Positions 17,466 through 24,798 of a DNA stretch of 64,000 nt are shown piece by piece. The notes beneath the pieces are model-generated. The model was not told where the DNA came from, ran no database searches, and saw nothing but the letters and a program-made list of their open reading frames with translations. Source of the stretch: Methylomusa anaerophila (lineage in GTDB: Bacteria; Bacillota; Negativicutes; Sporomusales; Sporomusaceae); NCBI RefSeq assembly GCF_003966895.1, contig NZ_AP018449.1, positions 3,923,501 through 3,987,500 of the forward strand. Direction: 5' to 3'. Each line of letters starts with the position of its first letter. Within the stretch, counting starts at the first letter, position 1. The position numbers and the translations under genes were made by a program.

Positions 17466-18026
17466 ATGAAAATAACGTCAGTAATCTCAGTAATCTCAGT
17501 GTTATCTTTGCAGAAGGTTGGAAAAATAGCTGTGCAAGTAGTATCATTTTGTATAACTTTAATGATAGTTTACTGGTCGTGGGTCTATTTTCTGGAGTAT
17601 CAAGAAGCAAAAGCAAACCGGTCAAATGCTATGCAAGTCAGTAATCCTGTTGTCCATGAACAGATCATCCCCATAACTACGCCTGATTTTTTTACTGAAT
17701 ACCGTTTAGAGCGCGATAGAATACGGAGTGAACGAACTGATGTATTACGTGAAATAATAAAAAACGCTAAATCCGAAGAAGCAAAACAGCAGGCACAAGA
17801 TGCTATTTTAAAAATGACGTTGGAAAAAAAGCAAGAGTCCGAAATGGAAAATTTAATTAAAGCTAAAGGCTTCGGTGATGCCTTGGTGTTCACCCAAAAC
17901 AGTTCTGCAAGCGCGGTGGTCAAGTCGTCATCATTATCAAAAGAAGAAGTGATTCAAGTTGCAGAAGTCATTAGCAGGATTGCCGGTATAAAACCAGAGG
18001 ATATTACGGTGAGTGCAAAACCATGA
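17466..18026 (+). CDS. spoIIIAH: Stage III sporulation protein AH
   Basis: 186-residue membrane-anchored protein whose extracellular YscJ/FliF-like domain binds SpoIIQ of the forespore across the intermembrane space. Transmembrane helix at about residues 18-37, then a charged coiled-coil segment (SEEAKQQAQDAILKMTLEKK) and the ring domain (LVFTQNSSASAVVKS ... RIAGIKPEDITVSA). The N-terminus carries a short in-frame tandem repeat (SVISVIS). Last gene of the operon; it is followed by a hairpin terminator. Confidence 0.92.
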   Translation: MKITSVISVISVLSLQKVGKIAVQVVSFCITLMIVYWSWVYFLEYQEAKANRSNAMQVSNPVVHEQIIPITTPDFFTEYRLERDRIRSERTDVLREIIKNAKSEEAKQQAQDAILKMTLEKKQESEMENLIKAKGFGDALVFTQNSSASAVVKSSSLSKEEVIQVAEVISRIAGIKPEDITVSAKP

Positions 18027-18041
18027 TAATAAGTCTAATAA

Positions 18042-18085
18042 TTAACCTTTGATGGTGTTGAATAAAGGCCGCAAAGGTTAATTTT
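18042..18085 (+). terminator. Probable terminator of the spoIIIA operon
   Basis: Perfect 10-bp stem TTAACCTTTG/CAAAGGTTAA with a 20-base loop, then TTTT. The long loop makes it weaker than the other terminators here. Confidence 0.6.
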
Positions 18086-18086
18086 A

Positions 18087-18112
18087 CATCTATGGCATCT
18101 ATGGCATCTATG
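18087..18112. repeat. Nonanucleotide tandem repeat (CATCTATGG)
   Basis: Three units of CATCTATGG (the last incomplete) in the 244-base spacer after spoIIIAH. Confidence 0.85.
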
Positions 18113-18166
18113 TGATTATATCCAACGATTGTACAACAAATCACTTAGAAATCTTAATCAGACAAT

Positions 18167-18195
18167 TTGTAAAAATGGTAAAAGCTTGGTATAAT
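18167..18195 (+). promoter_or_regulatory. Sigma-A promoter for the asp23-amaP operon
   Basis: -35 TTGTAA (18167-18172; 4/6), 17-base spacer, perfect -10 TATAAT (18190-18195). Confidence 0.65.
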
Positions 18196-18270
18196 ATTAA
18201 AGTTATAAGAGATATAATTACTAATTTAGTTTTTAATAAATAATAAATGAATATATATGGGGGGGTTGGT

Positions 18271-18675
18271 GTGGAAAAGCGCGATCATATGGACAGAGCC
18301 GCTGAACATAATGACGTTGGTTCTATCCGAATAGCTGATGAAGTTGTTGGAATTATTGCGGGTCTTGCTGCCACAGAGGTACCGGGAGTAGCCGGAATGA
18401 GTGGCGGTTTGGTCGGTGGTATAGCTGAAATGCTGGGAAAAAAGAACCTTTCCAAAGGGGTTAAAGTCGAGGTCGGCGAGCGGGAAGCGGCTGTTGACTT
18501 GTATATCATTGTTGAATACGGTGTACGAATACCGGATGTTGCGCTGCGGGTGCAAGAAAATATTAAGCGCGCCATTGAATCGATGACCGGGTTAGACGTT
18601 GTGGAGGTCAATATTCACGTGCAGGGTGTCGGGTTTGCTCCAGAAGATAAAGAAGAGGACATTCGGGTAAGATAG
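18271..18675 (+). CDS. Asp23/Gls24 family envelope stress protein
   Basis: 134-residue protein of the Asp23 family, cytoplasmic proteins that assemble at the membrane through AmaP and respond to cell-wall stress. The central SIRIADEVVGIIAGLAATEVPGV and the GVKVEVGEREAAVDL strand are diagnostic. The GTG at 18271 was chosen: a run of seven G ends 5 bases before it, whereas the ATG at 18247 has no ribosome site. The membrane-anchor gene amaP follows 27 bases after its stop. Confidence 0.9.
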   Translation: MEKRDHMDRAAEHNDVGSIRIADEVVGIIAGLAATEVPGVAGMSGGLVGGIAEMLGKKNLSKGVKVEVGEREAAVDLYIIVEYGVRIPDVALRVQENIKRAIESMTGLDVVEVNIHVQGVGFAPEDKEEDIRVR

Positions 18676-18702
18676 AAGTATGCATTAGAAAGAGGAGTAA
18701 TT

Positions 18703-19245
18703 ATGGGAATTATTGATCGAGTAATTCTGTCAATTTATACTTTTTTATTAACCTTCTTGTCCCTGGGCGTAATTTTGCTGTCTTTACGCCTGATTTCCTT
18801 GGATTTAGTGTGGACAACCCTTGCTTATATATACGGTCACTGGGAAACAGCCCTCGTTGGAGCGGTGTTTTTCCTTGTCAGTATTCGACTACTGCTATCA
18901 GGTCTTCGTTCCCAAAAGGATAAAGACGCGATTATACACCACAACGATATGGGAGACATACATATTTCTCTTGATGCCGTGGAAAATTTAGTGGAGAAAG
19001 TTGCCAGGCATATTCGTGGTGTTCGCGGGGTTAAGGTTCAGGTGAAGGTTGCCGGCCAGCAAGAGATAAAAGTGCACATGAAGGTTGCTGTCAGCCCCGA
19101 AAGCAATGTTCCTACCGTTACATCGGACATTCAGACTCGTGTCCACGAATATGTAAAAAATACAGTAGGCGTGGAATTAGCTGATATCCGTATCGTGGTT
19201 GAGACCATATCCAATGAATTTAAAGTTAGGCATAGGGTTGAGTGA
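18703..19245 (+). CDS. amaP: Alkaline shock response membrane anchor protein AmaP
   Basis: 180-residue protein with two N-terminal transmembrane helices (about residues 6-30 and 45-65) and a C-terminal Asp23-like domain (DIHISLDAVENLVEKVARHIRG). It anchors Asp23-type proteins at the membrane. AGAGGAG lies 8 bases before the ATG. In related genomes the DUF2273 gene follows directly; here a 338-base repeat element separates them. Confidence 0.9.
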   Translation: MGIIDRVILSIYTFLLTFLSLGVILLSLRLISLDLVWTTLAYIYGHWETALVGAVFFLVSIRLLLSGLRSQKDKDAIIHHNDMGDIHISLDAVENLVEKVARHIRGVRGVKVQVKVAGQQEIKVHMKVAVSPESNVPTVTSDIQTRVHEYVKNTVGVELADIRIVVETISNEFKVRHRVE

Positions 19246-19272
19246 TTTAATAAAAAAGATATCAAATGCCAC

Positions 19273-19610
19273 GAACTGCTTAGAAATCGTCAGATACCGT
19301 TGCATACGAAAAAAACTTATTGCAGTGAAGTTTTGCTAATCACGGTTCGACTATCATAGTCAGACCGTAGGCACGACGACGATTCTGATTTCGTTGGCTT
19401 AGCATAATAGTTTGTGCGGGGACCTCACGGAGGCGTACTGGGGGTCCGCACAGACTACTTAGGAAAAGGCTAACTAGGCCAGAACGGTTGGAGTGAGGAC
19501 CGCAGGAGCACGATTCTGATTTCGTTAGCGTTATCAACGCGGGATAACTTGTCGCAGATAACAGCAACGCAGTTGGCGCGGCGCCGCAGATGGCGGTTTA
19601 TAAGCAGTTC
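19273..19610 (+). repeat. Inverted-repeat element, family 1, copy E1
   Basis: Fills the 403-base spacer between amaP and the DUF2273 gene. Ends are GAACTGCTTAGAAATCG and, inverted, GGTTTATAAGCAGTTC. The interior carries blocks shared with E4 (ACGACGATTCTGATTTCGTT, GTGCGGGGACC, GGAGGCGTACTGG, GAGTGAGGACCGCAGGAGCA, CGCAGATGGCG) plus extra sequence, including ACCGTTGCATA and CAGACCGT shared with E2. Homology with E4 continues past both ends (ATCAAATGCC on the left, AGGTGAATA on the right). No open reading frame of substance. Confidence 0.8.
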
Positions 19611-19648
19611 CCTACTTAAGGTGAATAGTTACAAAAAGGAGTGGCATC

Positions 19649-19876
19649 ATGAACTCTAAGCTCTGGACAGAGATTTGGCAGCAACACAGTGGGAAAATTC
19701 TCGGAGTCACTTTTGGCCTCGTAATCGGTATACTTGTAATTACACTTGGTTTTTTCCGTACTTTGTTCGTGCTGCTCTGTGTAATTGCCGGCTATGTTAT
19801 AGGGAAACGCATTGATGAAAAAGAAGATATTATGCAAATATTGGATAAGTTATTGCCACCTGGTTATCACCGGTAA
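19649..19876 (+). CDS. DUF2273 small membrane protein
   Basis: 75-residue protein with a hydrophobic central region that reads as two transmembrane helices (about residues 17-33 and 36-52) and a charged C-terminus. DUF2273 proteins accompany Asp23/AmaP in many Bacillota and are presumed part of the same envelope stress assembly; their exact role is unknown. AAAAGGAG lies 8 bases before the ATG. It is boxed in by repeat element E1 upstream and E2 downstream, so its transcription may be uncoupled from amaP. Confidence 0.82.
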   Translation: MNSKLWTEIWQQHSGKILGVTFGLVIGILVITLGFFRTLFVLLCVIAGYVIGKRIDEKEDIMQILDKLLPPGYHR

Positions 19877-19878
19877 TA

Positions 19879-20104
19879 GAGACTGGTTCAAAACGCCTAT
19901 CTGCTTCGTTGCATGGGATTTCGAGGTCCTCAACGTACACAATTCGTACGCCTCCGGCCTCGGAATCCCATGCGCCACGGTCTGTTAATGCCAACTTATC
20001 TATACCAGATAAGTAATCGGCACGATGCAGTTCCTATGCAACGGTGCATCTAAACATTTTGAACCAGCCTCCCTAAATTAAGGTTGCGTGTTTTTAAAAC
20101 ACGC
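19879..20104 (-). repeat. Inverted-repeat element, family 1, copy E2 with hairpin module
   Basis: Ends are GAGACTGGTTCAAAACGC (19879) and GTTTTGAACCAGCCTC (to 20071), inverted to each other. Beyond the right end come AACCTTAATTTA (read on the minus strand) and a perfect palindrome GCGTGTTTT/AAAACACGC at 20086-20104. Copy E3 has the same order. The interior has GGAGGCGTAC, GAGGACC and a 12-bp hairpin CTTATCTATACCAGATAAG. Placed between the DUF2273 gene and nusB. Confidence 0.78.
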
Positions 20105-20128
20105 TCAAATAGTGAAAAGAGGGACATT

Positions 20129-20542
20129 ATGAGCCGCAGAAAGGCGCGGGAGATGGCGATACAAGCCTTATTTCAGCTGGATTTTAATCCTGATGTGAGT
20201 GAGGACGAGGCGTTGGAGTCCGTTTTTGCTGAACGGGATGATGTAACTGATAAAGCTAAAAAATATGCTAAAATCTTGATTGACGGCACTATTGCCAATA
20301 AAATCGCTATTGACGCCTATATCGCTAACGTTTCCAGGGAATGGAAGATAGAACGTATGGCTGGAGTCGACCGTAATATTGCCAGAATGGCAATTTATGA
20401 AATGCAATTTAGTCCGGAGCCATTACAACCCGGGGTGGCGATTAACGAAGCGGTAGAAATTGCTAAAAATTTTGGGACGGAAGATTCCGGAAGATTTATC
20501 AATGGAATCTTAGGTACGTTGGTGAAGAACAAAAAAATATGA
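20129..20542 (+). CDS. nusB: Transcription antitermination factor NusB
   Basis: 137-residue RNA-binding protein of rRNA antitermination complexes (with NusE/S10). All-helical family; recognisable segments are RRKAREMAIQALFQLDF at the N-terminus and NEAVEIAKNFGTEDSGRFINGILG at the C-terminus. The ATG at 20129 is preceded by AAGAGGG; longer readings run into the repeat element E2. Its stop overlaps the start of the TsaD-like gene (ATGA). Confidence 0.95.
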   Translation: MSRRKAREMAIQALFQLDFNPDVSEDEALESVFAERDDVTDKAKKYAKILIDGTIANKIAIDAYIANVSREWKIERMAGVDRNIARMAIYEMQFSPEPLQPGVAINEAVEIAKNFGTEDSGRFINGILGTLVKNKKI

Positions 20543-21519
20543 GTTATGTATTAGGAATAGACACCAGTTGCTATACTACCTCGATAGCAGTGCTCAATAA
20601 GACGGGCGAATTGGTGGGCGAGGCCCGTAAATTATTGTTGGTAAAAGAAGGCCGGCGAGGTCTGCGACAGTCGGAGATGGTTTTCCAGCATACTAAAAAT
20701 TTGCCGGCGTTGTTTGAAGAAGTATGTTGTAAGTTCCACCAACCCGCAGATTTAGTTGCAATTGGCGTAACCGGATACCCCAGGCCAATTCCAGGTTCCT
20801 ACATGCCGGCTTTTTTAGTTGGTGACAGCTATGCGCGAGTGCTGGCCAAAATGTTTGCTACCCGTCTTTATCGCCTAAGCCATCAGGAGAACCACATATT
20901 TGCCGGCATATGGTCCGCAGGCGGGCCGCAAGTTAATGAATTTCTCGCTGTCCATTTGTCTGGCGGCACAACAGAAATTGTCCACGTAAATTCAGACAAC
21001 AGTTCCGGAGCGGGAATATCACTTACACTACTAGGCGGTAGTAAGGATATTCACGCCGGACAGTTTGTTGACCGGGTTGGTGTAGCGCTGGGACTTCCCT
21101 TTCCAGCCGGTCCATATTTAGAACAACTGGCCTGTAAAGGACGTGGGTCGGCAGCAGCTATACCGATTTCGGTCCAAGGGCTTGCGGTTAGTTTTGCCGG
21201 TCCGGAAACTTCTGTCCGCAAACTAATAGATCAAAAAACAGCCGCTGCCGAAATAGCCGCCGGAGTTGAGTTGTGCATTGCCCGCTCAATAGCCGGGTTA
21301 TTGTTGAATGCTATTAAACAGACAAAGGTTGGCCACATTCTGATGGTGGGCGGTGTTGCTGCTAACCAATTTATCCGGGCGTTTATTGCTGAGCACGTTG
21401 CGGCCAACGGAAATTCCCGGCTTTATTTTCCTGAAGCCGGTTATAGCCCCGATAACGCGGTGGGAGCAGCTTATTTTGCATTAAAACAACTTCACCAGTA
21501 CAGTTCATCCGGCATATAA
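20539..21519 (+). CDS. TsaD/Kae1-like protein (paralogue of tRNA t6A synthase subunit)
   Basis: 326-residue ASKHA-fold protein related to TsaD, the enzyme adding threonylcarbamoyl to A37 of tRNA. The nucleotide-binding motifs are visible (LGIDTSCYTTSIAV; VHLSGGTTEIV; LMVGGVAANQFIR), and the metal site is HQENH. Sequence around the second half diverges from true TsaD (GGSKDIHAGQFVDRVGVALGLPFP is family-like), and the nusB-xseA location is that of a common clostridial paralogue, so I do not assign tsaD. Translation is coupled to nusB by a 4-base overlap. Confidence 0.82.
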   Translation: MSYVLGIDTSCYTTSIAVLNKTGELVGEARKLLLVKEGRRGLRQSEMVFQHTKNLPALFEEVCCKFHQPADLVAIGVTGYPRPIPGSYMPAFLVGDSYARVLAKMFATRLYRLSHQENHIFAGIWSAGGPQVNEFLAVHLSGGTTEIVHVNSDNSSGAGISLTLLGGSKDIHAGQFVDRVGVALGLPFPAGPYLEQLACKGRGSAAAIPISVQGLAVSFAGPETSVRKLIDQKTAAAEIAAGVELCIARSIAGLLLNAIKQTKVGHILMVGGVAANQFIRAFIAEHVAANGNSRLYFPEAGYSPDNAVGAAYFALKQLHQYSSSGI

Positions 21520-21551
21520 TACACAAACTCCAGCTGCCGGAGGTGACATAA

Positions 21552-21689
21552 ATGTGGCCGTATGCTTTGGGAGGTGCTCTATTGGGAGCGATCATTGGTC
21601 ATATCGTTCCCCCGGGATATATTTTCTGGTTTATAGTAGGTGCAGTCAGCGGTTTAGCGGTTTGCAAGTATATGAACCATAGGTTTTAA
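21552..21689 (+). CDS. 45-residue hydrophobic protein
   Basis: Short gene with CGGAGGTG ending 6 bases before the ATG. The product is 45 residues with two probable transmembrane helices separated by a turn (YALGGALLGAIIGHIVP, then PPGYIFWFIVGAVSGLAVC) and a basic end. Glycine/alanine spacing in the helices suggests close packing. Follows the TsaD-like gene by 32 bases and precedes a terminator, so it probably ends the nusB operon. Family not recognised. Confidence 0.65.
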   Translation: MWPYALGGALLGAIIGHIVPPGYIFWFIVGAVSGLAVCKYMNHRF

Positions 21690-21734
21690 TAAAAGATGAT
21701 TATTATATGAAATTGAAATTTCTTGAAATTTCAT

Positions 21735-21758
21735 CCAGACTTTTGTCTGGTTTTTTTT
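21735..21758 (+). terminator. Rho-independent terminator before xseA
   Basis: CCAGAC, TTTT loop, GTCTGG, then eight T. Preceded by a GAAATT-rich palindromic stretch. Confidence 0.88.
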
Positions 21759-21847
21759 ACTCATATAGGTTATTATTATTTACAGTGTAAACTGCCAATT
21801 AGCTGTTGAACCTTAAAATAAAATAAATGTATCATTTTAGGAGTACC

Positions 21848-23083
21848 ATGAGCATATATAGTGTAAGCGAAATTACTAAATACATAAAAAACTGTTTCGA
21901 GCGGGATGCAGTGTTAGCATCAGTCTTTATACGCGGCGAAATATCCAATTATAAATATCACCATTCAGGTCATTGTTATTTTTCACTGAAAGATGCCAGT
22001 GCATCAATTCGTTGTATAATGTTCAGAAGTCAGGCCCAGTATCTAAAGTTTGAACCCCGCAACGGCTTAAAAGTAGTGGCTTATGGGCAAATATCAGTCT
22101 TTGAGCGGGACGGTCAGTACCAGTTGTATGCCGGACAACTCATACCGGATGGTATCGGCGATCTTTCGCTTGCATTTCAACAGCTTAAAGAGAAGCTTGC
22201 CAATGAAGGATTGTTTCTGGAAGAACGCAAGAAACGGCTTCCCCTCTTACCCAAAGCCGTTGGTGTGATTACATCCCCTGCAGGTGCTGCCCTCAGAGAT
22301 ATAATTACAGTCTCTAAACGTCGTCATTCTGGAATTCCCTTGGTATTATTTCCTGTTCAAGTGCAGGGTCCAGACGCTTCTCTCCAGATTTCACAGGCTA
22401 TTGACAAAATGAATATATGGGGACAGGTAGATGTTATCATCGTGGGGCGTGGCGGCGGCTCAATGGAAGAATTGTGGGCTTTTAACGAAGAGCAGGTGGT
22501 TCGGGCAATTGCTGGGTCTACCATACCAATTGTAGCCGCTGTCGGTCATCAGACCGATTATACGCTGGCGGATTTTGCTGCTGATTGTAGGGCCGCCACT
22601 CCCTCGCAGGCTGCCGAATTGGTCATACCGGATGTGCAAGAATTATCGCGTTATATTTATACTTTGATAAGCTCCCTTGAAGTCAATATGCGGGGGCAGG
22701 TTAAACACTACAGGAATGTGCTAACGAAACTAACCGATAATCGAGTATTTAACCAACCGAAAAAAATGTTAGTGGGAAGACAGCAGTTACTTGACCAATA
22801 TATTGAACGCATGACTAATGCAATAAAGTATACCCTAGTAAATAAACAGCACTCTTTTCATATTGCGGCCGAAAAACTGTCAATGCTAAATCCTTTGGCT
22901 GTTTTATCCAGGGGTTACAGTATTACCAGAAATGCCGGGGGAGAGGTAATACGCAGTGTGGATCAAATAGTGCCGGGACAGTATCTTGAAATCATCTTGA
23001 AACAAGGGCAAATTGATGTGAATGTACTTAGTGTTAAGGAGGTCCAAACATTTGAGCAAGACAAGCAAGAACAAAACTTCTGA
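21848..23083 (+). CDS. xseA: Exodeoxyribonuclease VII large subunit
   Basis: 411-residue catalytic subunit of exonuclease VII, which degrades single-stranded DNA from both ends. N-terminal OB-fold (VFIRGEISNYKYHHSGHCYFSLKD), then the catalytic region with GVITSPAGAALRD, VGRGGGSMEELWAFNEE and the HQTDYTLADFAAD motif; the C-terminal coiled coil binds XseB. The ATG at 21848 follows TAGGAG by 4 bases, a short spacing. The end overlaps xseB by 32 bases. Confidence 0.95.
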   Translation: MSIYSVSEITKYIKNCFERDAVLASVFIRGEISNYKYHHSGHCYFSLKDASASIRCIMFRSQAQYLKFEPRNGLKVVAYGQISVFERDGQYQLYAGQLIPDGIGDLSLAFQQLKEKLANEGLFLEERKKRLPLLPKAVGVITSPAGAALRDIITVSKRRHSGIPLVLFPVQVQGPDASLQISQAIDKMNIWGQVDVIIVGRGGGSMEELWAFNEEQVVRAIAGSTIPIVAAVGHQTDYTLADFAADCRAATPSQAAELVIPDVQELSRYIYTLISSLEVNMRGQVKHYRNVLTKLTDNRVFNQPKKMLVGRQQLLDQYIERMTNAIKYTLVNKQHSFHIAAEKLSMLNPLAVLSRGYSITRNAGGEVIRSVDQIVPGQYLEIILKQGQIDVNVLSVKEVQTFEQDKQEQNF

Positions 23084-23342
23084 TAGCGGAGCCGTAGATC
23101 TTGAAAATAATGTATGTTTTGAAGAGGCTCTTGGCAAATTAGAACTAATCGTAAAGCAATTGGAAACGGGAGACTTAGCGTTAGAAGAGTCACTAGCAGT
23201 ATTTTCCGAGGGAATATCTTTGTCCAAGATCTGCCTAGATAAGCTGAACGCGGTCGAAACCCAAATCGACCTGATTTTGCAGGAAGAGCAGGGGAGATTG
23301 CTTACCCGGCCATTACAATTGACGGAGGACAGTAAAGATTAG
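23052..23342 (+). CDS. xseB: Exodeoxyribonuclease VII small subunit
   Basis: 96-residue helical partner of XseA. Conserved FEEALGKLELIVKQLETGDLALEESLAVFSEG is cut here only by my quoting limit in parts: the diagnostic pieces are FEEALGKLE, LETGDLALEES and FSEGISL. TTG start at 23052 with AAGGAGGT ending 8 bases upstream, lying inside the xseA 3' end in another frame. ispA follows after 2 bases, so xseA-xseB-ispA form one unit. Confidence 0.93.
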   Translation: MSKTSKNKTSDSGAVDLENNVCFEEALGKLELIVKQLETGDLALEESLAVFSEGISLSKICLDKLNAVETQIDLILQEEQGRLLTRPLQLTEDSKD

Positions 23343-23344
23343 AT

Positions 23345-24232
23345 ATGAATAGTTCGCTTGTGCAGTATTGTCAGGAAAAACAATCAATTATCGATCAGGC
23401 ACTGGAAAAATATTTTCCGGATAAAAATGTTTATCCGCCGATATTATTTGAGTCAATGCGCTACAGTCTGTTAGCAGGAGGAAAACGGTTGCGTCCCATT
23501 ATGTTGATGTCTGCTGCTGACGCTGTGGGTGGAGAAGGTATTAGATACATACCGGTAGCCTGTGCTATAGAAATGATTCACACTTACTCTTTAATACATG
23601 ATGATTTGCCGGCCATGGATAATGATGATTACCGGCGTGGTAAACTTACCAATCATAAAATTTATGGCGACGGAATGGCGATACTTGCCGGCGACGGTTT
23701 ATTAACCGCGGCATTTGAAGCTATGCTTCAACAGGAGAATGTTGCTGCTGATGTTCTTTTAAGCGTAGTGCGGGAAATTGCGACGGCGGCCGGTGCATGG
23801 GGAATGGTTGGAGGGCAGGCGGTTGATCTAATATCCGAAGGAAAAAATATTGATGCGAATACCTTAAAATTTATGCACAAGGCTAAAACCGGCGCGTTAT
23901 TTAAAGCTGCCTTGAGATCAGGCGCAATATTGGCTGGAGGAAGTCAACAGCAAATTCAAGCATTAACTCAATATGCGGAATGGTTTGGTTTAGCCTTCCA
24001 AATTACCGACGACATTTTGGATGTTGTTGGTTCGCAAGAAACAACCGGTAAACCAATTGGCAGCGATATTCGCAATCAAAAAGTCACATATGTTTCTCTC
24101 TATTCCCTTGAAGGAGCAAAAAAAATGGCGGGCACAGCTGTTGAAAACGCTGTGGCCAGCTTGGTAGGGTTTGGTTCAAAAGCAGAATTTTTGCGGCATT
24201 TGGTTCAATACCTTCTAACAAGAGAAGCTTGA
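23345..24232 (+). CDS. ispA: Farnesyl diphosphate synthase-type polyprenyl synthetase
   Basis: 295-residue short-chain trans-prenyl transferase that condenses IPP with allylic diphosphates to make FPP. The first Asp-rich motif is HDDLPAMDNDD and the second is ITDDILDVVG; GGKRLRP near residue 42 binds the diphosphate. The order xseB-ispA-dxs is a classic bacterial isoprenoid cluster. Start ATG is 2 bases after xseB; the ribosome site GGAGG is inside the end of xseB. Confidence 0.95.
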   Translation: MNSSLVQYCQEKQSIIDQALEKYFPDKNVYPPILFESMRYSLLAGGKRLRPIMLMSAADAVGGEGIRYIPVACAIEMIHTYSLIHDDLPAMDNDDYRRGKLTNHKIYGDGMAILAGDGLLTAAFEAMLQQENVAADVLLSVVREIATAAGAWGMVGGQAVDLISEGKNIDANTLKFMHKAKTGALFKAALRSGAILAGGSQQQIQALTQYAEWFGLAFQITDDILDVVGSQETTGKPIGSDIRNQKVTYVSLYSLEGAKKMAGTAVENAVASLVGFGSKAEFLRHLVQYLLTREA

Positions 24233-24242
24233 GGTGTTCACT

Positions 24243-24701
24243 ATGACCGACCTGTTCCTGGCAATTGGGAAAAATATTGTCTTACTTTCAGCAACCACTG
24301 CTTGGTTCACAGCCCAGATTTTAAAAGCGCTGACCTCTTACTGGCGTCACGGCGAGTTTAATGCTGAGCGCCTGGTGGGCGCAGGGGGAATGCCTAGTTC
24401 CCATACGGCTTTGGTTGCAGGCCTTTCTTCCAGTATTGCATTTCATGACGGGATTGATTCGCCCCTTTTCGCATTATCAATTGTACTGGCCGGTATTGTG
24501 ATGTATGATGCTGCAGGTGTGAGAAGAGCCGCAGGCAAGCAAGCCAAAGTAATCAATAAATTGGTGCGGGAAATGCGCGTAGATCATACGGTCAAAGATA
24601 CCCGGTTAAAGGAACTGCTGGGACATACGCCGTTGGAAGTTCTGGCGGGCGCCATTCACGGATTTGTTGTGGCCTATGGCTTTTATACTTTTTATAGATG
24701 A
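24243..24701 (+). CDS. Divergent PAP2 family protein (YuiD-like)
   Basis: 152-residue membrane protein of the DUF212/divergent PAP2 family. Several hydrophobic segments; the family signature GGMPSSHTALVAGLS provides the phosphatase-like SxxH residues, and YDAAGVRRAAGKQA follows. By its place between ispA and dxs it might act on a lipid or prenyl phosphate, which is inference. The ATG at 24243 follows GAGGTG by 6 bases. Confidence 0.87.
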   Translation: MTDLFLAIGKNIVLLSATTAWFTAQILKALTSYWRHGEFNAERLVGAGGMPSSHTALVAGLSSSIAFHDGIDSPLFALSIVLAGIVMYDAAGVRRAAGKQAKVINKLVREMRVDHTVKDTRLKELLGHTPLEVLAGAIHGFVVAYGFYTFYR

Positions 24702-24798
24702 TGAAATAAGTCTAAAATATGTTATAATATTACTTAGTGCTTTACGGTAGTAGTTGAAAGAACAATCGTATGCGAGTTGGGAAAGCAGGGATACGGGC

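Noticed and set aside
18087-18112. Tandem repeat as a small CRISPR-like array
   Set aside because: Units are 9 bases with no spacers, and no cas gene is present.
19273-20104. E1/E2 as riboswitches or tRNA-like leaders
   Set aside because: Orientation differs between copies, neighbours are unrelated, and no known riboswitch core was recognised.
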